A DNA stretch of 64,000 nucleotides from Ruminococcus sp. (GTDB lineage: Bacteria; Bacillota; Clostridia; Lachnospirales; Lachnospiraceae), in assembly GCA_013911065.1 (NCBI GenBank), contig JACERV010000003.1, forward strand, positions 62,001 through 126,000. The letters run 5' to 3'. A model generated the notes under the pieces. That model ran no database searches and was not told the DNA's origin. It saw nothing but the letters and a program-made list of their open reading frames with translations. The position numbers and the translations under genes were made by a program. This document shows positions 18,124-26,426 of this stretch, in pieces (within the stretch, counting starts at the first letter, position 1; each line of letters begins with the position of its first letter).

Positions 18124-19560
18124 ATGAAAAACAAATGGGTGAAGCGCACACTGGCACTGACAATGACGACAGCAATGGCGGCAGGTCTGCTGGCAGGCTG
18201 CGGGGGTGGTAAAACGGAAGAAACAGCAAGTACAGGGGAAAAGAAATCCACAGAGGCAAGCGGTGAATTTGACTGGAAGGCATACGAGGGTACTACCATT
18301 GAGATTCAGATGGTGCAGCATACGGCATCCGAGGCGATGGTGAATAAGCTGGAAGAATTCGAGGAGCTTACAGGAATCCATGTAGAATATTCTATTACAC
18401 CTGAGAGCAGTTATTTTGACAAGGTATCCACATCACTGGCAAGTGGTTCAGGAAGCCCGGATTTGTTTATGTCAGGCGCATATCAGCTTTGGGATTATTC
18501 ATCAGCAGGATACGTTGAAGATTTGAATACATATTTAGAAGACGAATCTATGCTTAGTCCGGATTATGATTATGATGATTTTGTACAAAGTGCGGTAAAT
18601 GCACTGAAATGGTCAGGCGTACCGGGAGAAGCGGTTGGTACCGGACAGCAGCTGGGCCTTCCTCTTGCATTTGAAGTTTATACAATGGCATATAATCAGA
18701 AAGCATTCAAGGATAATGGTTTGGAAATACCTAAGACTTATGATGAACTTCTGGATGTCTGCGACAAGCTTCAGAAATGGAACGGAGACAACTCTTACGC
18801 AGTTGCAGTCAGAGGTGCCCGTGACTGGGGAACAATCCACCCTGCATATATGAGTATGTATTCTGCATTTGGCGCAAAGGACTTCGAAATTGAAGGTGAT
18901 AAGCTTGTTTCTAAAGTAAACTCTCCGGAAGCAGTTAAAATGACAGAATTCTTTGTAGATATGATTAAACGCGGCGGCAGCTCTTCCTGGTCAAAGTATA
19001 CATGGTATGACTGTGGTGTTGACCTTGGAACAGGAAATACCGCTATGGTACTGGATGCGGACAACAACCCAGTACACCAGAACTGGGAAGGCGCTTCTGA
19101 AGAAGCCGGAAATATCGCTTTTGCACCACTTCCGGTAGCAAAAGAGGGAGATCCTCAGATTTCTAATTATTGGACCTGGTCTGTTGCAATGAACTCTTCC
19201 TCTCAGAACAAAGGTGCGGCATGGTACTATATGATGTACTTTACAGGAAAGGACTTTGCAAAATATGCAACTATTGAAGGCAACAGCCTTGACCCTGCAC
19301 GTACATCTGTCTGGGAGTCTGAAGAATTCAAGACTATGATGGAAGGACAGCCGGGATATATCGAAGCATATGAAGCAACAATTGACAATACAACAATTTT
19401 ATTTACACCGCAGCCTTATTTCTTTGAGACAACTACGGAGTGGGCAGCTACACTTCAGGACATTGTTGCAGGAAAATATGATTCCGTGCAGGAAGGACTG
19501 GACCAGTTAAAAGTGAAAATGGATAAAGCTGTTTCAGATATTGATTTGTCTCAGTATTAA
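18124..19560 (+). CDS. Sugar/polyol ABC transporter substrate-binding lipoprotein
   Basis: A 478-residue family 1 extracellular solute-binding protein. The lipoprotein signal peptide ends in LLAGC, with Cys26 as the lipidated residue, followed by a Gly/Glu/Thr-rich linker. The mature part has the family's two-lobed pattern, including SITPESSYFDKVSTSLASG, GSPDLFMSGAYQLWDY and LGLPLAFEVYTMAYNQKAF. It delivers substrate to the two permeases encoded next. ATG 18124 is preceded by CAAGGAGGG. Clustering with a kinase and a dehydrogenase suggests a sugar alcohol or small ketose, not an oligosaccharide; no glycosidase is present. Confidence 0.93.
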   Translation: MKNKWVKRTLALTMTTAMAAGLLAGCGGGKTEETASTGEKKSTEASGEFDWKAYEGTTIEIQMVQHTASEAMVNKLEEFEELTGIHVEYSITPESSYFDKVSTSLASGSGSPDLFMSGAYQLWDYSSAGYVEDLNTYLEDESMLSPDYDYDDFVQSAVNALKWSGVPGEAVGTGQQLGLPLAFEVYTMAYNQKAFKDNGLEIPKTYDELLDVCDKLQKWNGDNSYAVAVRGARDWGTIHPAYMSMYSAFGAKDFEIEGDKLVSKVNSPEAVKMTEFFVDMIKRGGSSSWSKYTWYDCGVDLGTGNTAMVLDADNNPVHQNWEGASEEAGNIAFAPLPVAKEGDPQISNYWTWSVAMNSSSQNKGAAWYYMMYFTGKDFAKYATIEGNSLDPARTSVWESEEFKTMMEGQPGYIEAYEATIDNTTILFTPQPYFFETTTEWAATLQDIVAGKYDSVQEGLDQLKVKMDKAVSDIDLSQY

Positions 19561-19583
19561 TATCCACTATAGGAGGTAGACAG

Positions 19584-20513
19584 ATGTTTGGCAGCAGTAC
19601 AAAGAAAAAGGGCGGAGAAATTAACTACAATGAAGTTCCTGCACATATCCGCAGACGCCCATATTATATTATTGCACCGGGATTGCTTATACTAATCGGT
19701 ATTTTGATTCCATTTATTACGGCAATCTTTCTTTCCTTTACAAACTATTCGTTTCGTTTACCGAAATGGGGCTTTGTAGGATTTAAAAACTGGATTAATA
19801 TGTTTACCAGCAAAGAATTCTACCATGCTCTCAGCGTTACGCTGAGATATGGCTTCTTTGCTACGGCGGCAGAGATGCTTTTAGGAACCGGTGTGGCTCT
19901 TCTGTTGAAGAAAGATACCAGGTATAGCCGGATATTGAAAGTACTTTTTACTTTCCCGCTGATGGTTGCACCGGCAATTGCAGTATTAATCTGGCAGTTG
20001 ATGACATCAAATACTGTTGGAGTTTTGGAAAAAGTGCTGAACATCTTTGGAGTCTATAACTTCCCATGGGCAGCATCACATAGTACAGCTTTGTTTACAG
20101 CTATATTGATTGATGCATGGGTAAATACCTCGTTTGTTATTTTGTTGGTTTTGGCAGGGATTCAATCCTTGCCAAAATCACCATTTGAAGCGGCGGCGGT
20201 AGATGGAGCCAGCTCATGGTTTACGTTTAAGACACTGACATTTCCAATGCTGAAACCATTTATGTATATTGCTCTGTTATTCAGACTTATGGCGGCACTA
20301 CAAGAATTTGGTATCATCTATGCCCTGACAAAGGGAGGACCTGGAGATACACTTATGAATATCTCTTTGACAGGTTATATCAGTGGATTTACATATCAGA
20401 AACTTGCGTCTGCACTGCCGTTCCTTCTGGTACTGTGGCTGCTTATCAATAAGACAGCTCAATTCCTGGTAAAACGGCAGAGATATCTGGCGCAGCAGGC
20501 AGCAGGAAAGTAA
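19584..20513 (+). CDS. ABC transporter permease, MalF/UgpA type
   Basis: A 309-residue permease with six membrane segments, the first at about residues 29-50. The cytoplasmic EAA loop that contacts the ATPase reads EAAAVDGASSWFTFKTLTFP near residues 208-227. It begins 23 bp after the binding-protein gene, behind TAGGAGGTAG. It forms the heterodimeric channel with the next gene product. Length and topology are normal for the binding_protein_dependent transport (BPD_transp_1) family. Confidence 0.93.
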   Translation: MFGSSTKKKGGEINYNEVPAHIRRRPYYIIAPGLLILIGILIPFITAIFLSFTNYSFRLPKWGFVGFKNWINMFTSKEFYHALSVTLRYGFFATAAEMLLGTGVALLLKKDTRYSRILKVLFTFPLMVAPAIAVLIWQLMTSNTVGVLEKVLNIFGVYNFPWAASHSTALFTAILIDAWVNTSFVILLVLAGIQSLPKSPFEAAAVDGASSWFTFKTLTFPMLKPFMYIALLFRLMAALQEFGIIYALTKGGPGDTLMNISLTGYISGFTYQKLASALPFLLVLWLLINKTAQFLVKRQRYLAQQAAGK

Positions 20514-20524
20514 AGGAGGGGCAT

Positions 20525-21385
20525 ATGAGTAATCACCAACAGTTGACAGATAGTTCGAAAAATAAAAGTATATTAAAAATATTAGAGCCCATAGGAAGAA
20601 ACTTAGGGTTAACCCTATTTGCGATGTTCGCTTTGTTTCCTCTTGTGTGGATGGTTATTTGTGCCTTTAAGTCAGATGCACAGATGTACAATACTGTTTT
20701 TGTTTTCCAGCCTACTTTGGAGAACTTCCGGGCAGTACTGATAGGAACGGATTACTTCAAGGCCTTTTTCCAGAACCTGGTAGTAGCAGGCGGAGCAGTA
20801 ATTATCACAGTAATTGCAGGTGTTCCTTGCGCTTATGCATTAGCACGGTATAACTTCAAGAAAAAGGAAGATGTGGCTTTCCAGATTCTTTCCTTTAAAT
20901 TTGCACCTGAAATCATGGTTATTCTTCCAATTTTTCTTATCTTCCAGAAGGTAGGATTATATGACACTTTCTTCGGACTTATCTGGGTTTATCAGCTTAT
21001 TACCATGCCTCTTTTAATCTGGGTGGTAAGAGGCTATTTCGAGGATATTAGTGTAGAAGTGGAGCAGGCAGCGCAATTGGATGGTTATACATGGTATGAG
21101 GTGTTCTTTAAAACACTTGTGCCTTTAATTAAGCCTGGAATGGTAGCTGCAGCGCTGCTGGCATTTATCTTTGCATGGAACAGCTTTACATTCCCGCTGA
21201 TACTGAGCGGTTTCAAAATTCAGACAATTACCATTACTGCGTTGCGCTACATTGCTTCTGACACAGTGCACTACGGACAGGTAGCTGTTGCCTCTACAAT
21301 TGCAGTGCTTCCCGAAGTAATTGTGGCATTGTTTATTCAGAAGCACTTAGTCCGCGGCTTAAGTTTCGGTGCGGTGAAAGGATAA
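20525..21385 (+). CDS. ABC transporter permease, MalG/UgpE type
   Basis: A 286-residue second permease with six membrane segments, the first at about residues 27-47. The EAA-like loop reads VEVEQAAQLDGYTWYEVFFKTLVPL near residues 178-202. It starts 11 bp after the first permease behind AAAGGAGGGG. Pairing with the MalF-type subunit completes the channel. The two ATPases follow directly, so transport components are encoded in order binding protein, two permeases, two ATPases. Confidence 0.93.
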   Translation: MSNHQQLTDSSKNKSILKILEPIGRNLGLTLFAMFALFPLVWMVICAFKSDAQMYNTVFVFQPTLENFRAVLIGTDYFKAFFQNLVVAGGAVIITVIAGVPCAYALARYNFKKKEDVAFQILSFKFAPEIMVILPIFLIFQKVGLYDTFFGLIWVYQLITMPLLIWVVRGYFEDISVEVEQAAQLDGYTWYEVFFKTLVPLIKPGMVAAALLAFIFAWNSFTFPLILSGFKIQTITITALRYIASDTVHYGQVAVASTIAVLPEVIVALFIQKHLVRGLSFGAVKG

Positions 21386-21398
21386 TGGAGGTAAAGCA

Positions 21399-22541
21399 AT
21401 GGCTCAGATAGAACTTGAAAATATCACAAAACAATTTGGAGATGTAAAAGCATTAAATAATGTAAACCTGACGGTCCGGGACAATGAATTTTTCGTCTTG
21501 TTCGGACCAGCGGGAGCCGGAAAAACCACCTTGTTAAAAACAATTGCAGGAGCTGAGTTTCCGGAAAAAGGACTTGTGAGAGTCGGCGGTGAAATTGTAA
21601 ATCACGTAGAATCAAAGGATAGGAACGTATCTATGGTTTTTGAGAACTATGCCCTGTATCCCAACCTTTCAGTTTTTGATAACATTGCATCACCGATGCG
21701 CAGCAGGTTATATAAAAAGGATGAAGAGTTTATAAAGACAGCGGTAGATAAGGTGACAAAGATGATGAAAATCAATCACCTTTTAGAGCGTAAGCCAAGC
21801 CAATTATCCAATGGACAAAGACAAAGGGTTGCACTGGGAAGATGTTTGGTGCGGACACCCAATGTATTCCTTATGGACGAACCTCTGGCGCATTTGGATG
21901 CAAAACTTCGTCATTTCATGCGTGGAGAGTTAAAGGAGATGCAGACTTCCATTAATTCTACTACGATTTATGTAACCCATGATTATATGGAAGCTATGTC
22001 ACTGGCAGACAGAATTGCAGTTCTAAATCACGGAGAGATTATACAGATAGGAACAGCCCAGGAGATGTATTACACACCGTGTAATGAATTCGTGGCACGT
22101 TTATTCGGAGAGCCTGAAATCAACATATTAGAAGGGAAAATGTACATAGAGGCAGATGATATATATTTTAAAGTGCTGAATCAGGATGTTTTATTGCATC
22201 CTGCCCAGGATACAATAGAGGCATTGCGTGATGCAGGTACAAATAGCATTCATATTGGAATGCGGGGGAATGATATGCAGTTTGCTTTTGAGAAGCCCGG
22301 AGATGAGTGGATGGAAGGCACTGTATATGCAAACGAGCCTATTGGTAATAAAGTAATCATGACTGTTTTGATTGCAGACAAGAAAATAAGTCTCACATGC
22401 CCCAATGATACCGTTGCAGAAATGGATCAAAAAGTTTATGTGAAATTTAATATGATCAATGCAATTTATTTTAACGGGGAAACAAAAGAATTTATTACCC
22501 GAAACAACATGTCCCGCTACACAGCTAAGAAGGAGGGATAA
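21399..22541 (+). CDS. MalK/UgpC-type ABC ATPase, first of two
   Basis: A 380-residue ATPase. Walker A is GPAGAGKTT (residues 35-43), the signature is LSNGQRQR (Gly of LSGGQ changed to Asn), Walker B is VFLMDEPLAHLDA and the H-loop is YVTHDYMEAMS. In the Q-loop the usual Gln is Glu (MVFENYALYPNLSV). The C-terminal 140 residues are a TOBE-like regulatory domain. The gene is separated by 13 bp from the permease gene and by one base from a second, different ATPase gene. Two unlike ATPases in one importer suggest a heterodimeric motor, as described for the GlpS/GlpT glycerol importer of rhizobia. Confidence 0.92.
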   Translation: MAQIELENITKQFGDVKALNNVNLTVRDNEFFVLFGPAGAGKTTLLKTIAGAEFPEKGLVRVGGEIVNHVESKDRNVSMVFENYALYPNLSVFDNIASPMRSRLYKKDEEFIKTAVDKVTKMMKINHLLERKPSQLSNGQRQRVALGRCLVRTPNVFLMDEPLAHLDAKLRHFMRGELKEMQTSINSTTIYVTHDYMEAMSLADRIAVLNHGEIIQIGTAQEMYYTPCNEFVARLFGEPEINILEGKMYIEADDIYFKVLNQDVLLHPAQDTIEALRDAGTNSIHIGMRGNDMQFAFEKPGDEWMEGTVYANEPIGNKVIMTVLIADKKISLTCPNDTVAEMDQKVYVKFNMINAIYFNGETKEFITRNNMSRYTAKKEG

Positions 22542-22542
22542 G

Positions 22543-23667
22543 ATGGCTCAGCTTATATTAAAGAATGTGTTCAAACGATATGATGGACAGAAAAAAAAGA
22601 TGTTTCAAAAAAAGAAGGAAAACGACTTTGCAGTAAAGGATGTGTCTTATGAATGCAAAGACGGAGAATTTATAGGAATATTGGGACCTTCAGGCTGTGG
22701 AAAGTCAACAAGTCTGCGTATGATGGCAGGGTTGGAGGACATTACTGCAGGAGAGATGTATATAGGTGATGTTCTGATAAATGATCTGCAGCCAAAAGAC
22801 AGAAATATCGGTCTGGCATTTGAAGATTATGCGCTGTATCCTCCTCTGACTGTTTATGAGAATCTGGCTTTCAACATGAGAGCAAAAAAGAAGAGTGAAC
22901 AGGAAATCAAAAAAGCCATAGATTATGTGGCTCCACTGATGAAAATTGATGATTTGCTGAATATGAAGCCTCCTGCATTATCAGGCGGGCAGAAGCAAAG
23001 AGTCAATATTGCAAGGGCAATCGTAAGAAGGCCGGGGCTCCTGCTTTTGGATGAACCGCTGAGCCATCTGGACGGTAAAATGCGCCAGCAGCTTCGTCAA
23101 GAAATCAAGCGTATGCATCATGAGATAAAGTGCACCACGATTATTGTTACTCATGACCAGATGGAAGCGATGTCCCTGGCTGACCGTATTATCATCATGA
23201 AAGATGGAGAGATACAGCAGATTGGTACGCCTCTGGAGGTATATGATGATCCTGCCAATGAATTTGTGGCCGGGTTTATTGGGGAACCGCCTATGAACCT
23301 GATGTCTTCTACCATCGAAAAACAGGGACAAAAGTTTATGTTTACCTTTGAAGGCAGTCTGCTGCAGGTGGAAGTGCCTAGGCGCTATAACAAGATCGTC
23401 AAAGACCAAATGAAAGTAACCCTTGGCGTACGTCCTGTAGATGTGCTGATTGCGAAGGAAGAAGTATCCTCTACGCCGGTTCCTGTTGCCGTATATGAAA
23501 ATCTTGGGGATGAGAGAAGGATTTCAGTAAGAGTAGGGGAAATGCTGCTGAGCATGACCACACCGGATGATGTTTATTATGAAGCGGGTCAAAAGGTACA
23601 GTTGATTTTTCACGAGGAAAGAACCCATCTGTTTGACCCGGAGACGGGCGAGAGAATCAGGGTCTGA
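22543..23667 (+). CDS. MalK/UgpC-type ABC ATPase, second of two
   Basis: A 374-residue ATPase. ATG 22543 is chosen because GGAGGG lies seven bases before it. An upstream in-frame start at 22459 would overlap the first ATPase gene by 83 bp and add an unconserved leader. Walker A is GPSGCGKST, the signature is canonical LSGGQKQR, Walker B is LLLLDEPLSHLDG and the H-loop is IVTHDQMEAMS. The Q-loop again has Glu in place of Gln (LAFEDYALYPPLTV). A Lys-rich insert (DGQKKKMFQKKKEN) sits between the first two strands. It ends in a TOBE-type domain and is expected to form a heterodimer with the preceding ATPase. Confidence 0.92.
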   Translation: MAQLILKNVFKRYDGQKKKMFQKKKENDFAVKDVSYECKDGEFIGILGPSGCGKSTSLRMMAGLEDITAGEMYIGDVLINDLQPKDRNIGLAFEDYALYPPLTVYENLAFNMRAKKKSEQEIKKAIDYVAPLMKIDDLLNMKPPALSGGQKQRVNIARAIVRRPGLLLLDEPLSHLDGKMRQQLRQEIKRMHHEIKCTTIIVTHDQMEAMSLADRIIIMKDGEIQQIGTPLEVYDDPANEFVAGFIGEPPMNLMSSTIEKQGQKFMFTFEGSLLQVEVPRRYNKIVKDQMKVTLGVRPVDVLIAKEEVSSTPVPVAVYENLGDERRISVRVGEMLLSMTTPDDVYYEAGQKVQLIFHEERTHLFDPETGERIRV

Positions 23668-23748
23668 ATGCAAGACCGCAAGACAGCCTGTATATAGAGA
23701 CAGGTAGTATAGTAGATTAGGAATGTCCGCTGAAGAGGAGGAACTGTA

Positions 23749-25257
23749 ATGGACCAATATGCAATTGGTTTGGATAATGGAGGTACTGTGATTAAAGCTG
23801 CTTTATTTGATATGGAAGGCAGGGAGCTTGCAGCTGCCTCCGCACAAACTCCGGTACTTACCCCGAAACCTGGTTACACCGAACGGGATATGGAATACCT
23901 GTGGCAGTGTAATTGCCGGTGCGTGAAAGACGTGATGGAGAAATCGAAGATCAACCCCGGCCAGGTCATTGGTATGGCGGTATGCGGTCACGGAAAGGGC
24001 CTGTATCCCTGGGGAAAAGATGGAAAACCGGCATGGAATGGAATTGTGTCTACGGACGGGAGAGCCTGGGAATATCCGAAAAAATGGAAGGCAGATGGAA
24101 CTCATGAAAGAATATACCAAAAGACCTGTCAGGATATCATGGCCTGCCAGCAGGTGTCATTACTTGCCTGGTTTAAGGATCATCATCGGGAGGTCTATGA
24201 TAATATTCAATGGGTATTTTCAGTAAAAGATTATATCCGGTTCCGGCTGACTGGGGAGGCCTACTGCGAGGCCACCGATATATCAGGCTCCGGGCTTATG
24301 GATGTGAGGAACGCGAAATTTGATAAAGAAATACTGGATGCATTGGGAATAGGTGAGGTTTATGAGAAACTGGCTCCTGTTAAATATTCCTATGAAAGAT
24401 GTGGAAGTTTATCGGAAGATGCGGCGCGCCTTACAGGTCTTTTGGAAGGGACTCCTGTGGCAGGCGGAATGTTTGACATTGACGCTTGCGCAATTGCACT
24501 TGATATCACTACACCGGAAAGAATGTGTACAATAGCGGGGACCTGGAGTATCAATGAATACATTTCCAGGGAGCCTGTGATGGATGGCTCAGTTGCTATG
24601 AACTCACTGTACGCCATACCCGGATATTATTTGGTTGAGGAGTGCAGCGCTACAAGTGCAGGAAATCTGGAGTGGTACTTGAAGAATTGCATGGAAAATG
24701 AGCCTATTAGTGCGGATGTAAGCATTTATGATGTGATAAATGATATGGTGCAGAAAACAAAACCAGAGGAATGTGATTTGTATTTTCTCCCATTTCTCTA
24801 TGCATCCAATACACATCCACTTGGAAAAGGTGCTTTCGTAGGGATGACGTTGTTTCATCAAAAAGGTCATATGCTCCGGGCTGTTTATGAGGGAGTTGCC
24901 TATTCTCATAAAACCCATATCGACCGGCTTCTGTCCTCCCGGAAAAAACCGGAGGCAATCCGCATGGCAGGGGGCGCAGTAAACTCACTTGTGTGGGTGC
25001 AGATGTTTGCAGATATTCTGGAATCTCCCATTGAAACGGTAAAGGTCAGAGAACTTGGAGCTTTGGGGTGTGCAATGGCGGCGGCGGTGGCTGCAGGAGT
25101 TTATGCAGATTATGAGGAAGCAGCAGATAAAATGGTGCATATTGCAGATAAAGTGGACCCAAACCCCGAAATGGCAGTGATTTATCAGAAAAAATACACA
25201 AAGTACCGTATGGTCAGCCAGGCACTGGATACGGTATGGGATGAATTTTCAGTATAA
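23749..25257 (+). CDS. FGGY-family carbohydrate kinase, LyxK-like
   Basis: A 502-residue sugar kinase with the ASKHA fold. The first phosphate motif is GLDNGGTVIKAALFD (residues 8-22). ERDMEYLWQCN, GHGKGLYPW and ATSAGNLEWYL match the pattern I remember for E. coli L-xylulose kinase LyxK, closer than to glycerol or D-xylulose kinases. The second domain carries AGTWSINEY and the adenosine motif RMAGGAVNSLVWVQMFAD. It would phosphorylate the ketose produced by the adjacent dehydrogenase. Other FGGY specificities, such as erythrulose or another ketose, remain possible. ATG 23749 follows GAGGAGGAAC; the 81-bp gap upstream shows no terminator. Confidence 0.85.
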   Translation: MDQYAIGLDNGGTVIKAALFDMEGRELAAASAQTPVLTPKPGYTERDMEYLWQCNCRCVKDVMEKSKINPGQVIGMAVCGHGKGLYPWGKDGKPAWNGIVSTDGRAWEYPKKWKADGTHERIYQKTCQDIMACQQVSLLAWFKDHHREVYDNIQWVFSVKDYIRFRLTGEAYCEATDISGSGLMDVRNAKFDKEILDALGIGEVYEKLAPVKYSYERCGSLSEDAARLTGLLEGTPVAGGMFDIDACAIALDITTPERMCTIAGTWSINEYISREPVMDGSVAMNSLYAIPGYYLVEECSATSAGNLEWYLKNCMENEPISADVSIYDVINDMVQKTKPEECDLYFLPFLYASNTHPLGKGAFVGMTLFHQKGHMLRAVYEGVAYSHKTHIDRLLSSRKKPEAIRMAGGAVNSLVWVQMFADILESPIETVKVRELGALGCAMAAAVAAGVYADYEEAADKMVHIADKVDPNPEMAVIYQKKYTKYRMVSQALDTVWDEFSV

Positions 25258-25277
25258 GTAGAAAGGTGGTTGTAAGT

Positions 25278-26366
25278 ATGGCAAATATAGGACAAAAACC
25301 AAAAAAAATGAAAGCATTGGTGGCATATAGCAAAGACAGGTATGTACTTGAGACGGAATACCCTACACCGGAATGCGGCCCCGATGATATTATTATAAAA
25401 ACGGAAGCATGCGGAGTTTGTGCAGGAGACTTAAAGTGCAGCCACGGAGCGGCAATGTTCTGGGGCGATGAAGTTCAGCCTTCCTGGGTTAAGCCGCCGT
25501 TTATACCAGGACATGAGTTCTTTGGACGTATTGTAGAAATGGGAGAGAATGTAAAGGGATATGAGCTGGGTGACAGAATTATTGCAGACCAGATTGTACC
25601 ATGCGGTGAATGCAGGTTCTGCAAAGATGGGCACTATTGGATGTGTCAGCCTCACAATATCTTCGGATTCCAAAAAGAGAATAACGGTGGAATGGCAGAA
25701 TATGTAAGATTTCCAAAGACCTCTGTTATCAGCCGGGTTCCTGATACGATGTCTGTTGAAAATGCATTGCTGATTGAGCCTTATGGCTGCTCGAAACATG
25801 CAGTGGACAGAGGCAGTATTACGAATGAAGATGTTGTAGTGATTTCAGGGGCAGGCACATTAGGGCTGGGAATGGTTACTTACACCAGAATGAAAAACCC
25901 CAAAAAGCTGATTGTGCTGGATATGATGGATGAGCGTCTGGAAAAAGCAAAGGAGTTTGGGGCTGATTTAGTATGGAATCCCGGAAAAGTAGATGTAATA
26001 AAGGAAATAGAAGCATTGACAGACGGATATGGCTGCGACGTTTATATTGAGGCCACGGGACATCCTTCCAGTGTCACCCAGGGGCTTAGTATGATACGGA
26101 AATTAGGACGCTTTGTAGAGTTCAGTGTATTTGGTGCTCCTACAACAGTTGACTGGTCCATTATCGGGGACAGGAAAGAGCTGGATATCCTGGGAGCTCA
26201 TTTAAGTCCCTATGCCTTTCCATTTGTAATTGAGAATATCGAAAATGGAAATTTAAAGACGGGAGGAGTCGTTTCCAAAGAATTCAAAATTGAAGAGTGG
26301 GAAAAGGCATTTGAATATGCAACAGGAAAGCATGGCGATTTTAAAGTGGCGCTAGTGTTTGAATAA
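25278..26366 (+). CDS. Zinc-dependent medium-chain alcohol/polyol dehydrogenase
   Basis: A 362-residue MDR dehydrogenase. ATG 25278 is preferred over GTG 25266 because GAAAGGTGG sits eight to nine bases before it. The catalytic zinc region has CGVCAGDLKCS and GHEFFGRIVEMG. The structural zinc loop is CGECRFCKDGHYWMC, with four cysteines. The Rossmann motif is GAGTLGLG followed by an acidic residue (IVLDMMD), suggesting NAD(H). The sequence looks like proteins annotated as erythritol/L-threitol dehydrogenase, but assignment by eye is tentative. It probably oxidises the imported polyol to the ketose used by the LyxK-like kinase. Confidence 0.85.
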   Translation: MANIGQKPKKMKALVAYSKDRYVLETEYPTPECGPDDIIIKTEACGVCAGDLKCSHGAAMFWGDEVQPSWVKPPFIPGHEFFGRIVEMGENVKGYELGDRIIADQIVPCGECRFCKDGHYWMCQPHNIFGFQKENNGGMAEYVRFPKTSVISRVPDTMSVENALLIEPYGCSKHAVDRGSITNEDVVVISGAGTLGLGMVTYTRMKNPKKLIVLDMMDERLEKAKEFGADLVWNPGKVDVIKEIEALTDGYGCDVYIEATGHPSSVTQGLSMIRKLGRFVEFSVFGAPTTVDWSIIGDRKELDILGAHLSPYAFPFVIENIENGNLKTGGVVSKEFKIEEWEKAFEYATGKHGDFKVALVFE

Positions 26367-26426
26367 TCCGTATGATATAATAAGTCCGATTAACATCATG
26401 CTGAAAAACGCAGCGGAGGAAAGAGT

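Noticed and set aside
22459..22542. Longer N-terminus for the second MalK-type ATPase
   Set aside because: It would overlap the first ATPase gene by 83 bp; GGAGGG seven bases before 22543 fixes the shorter start.
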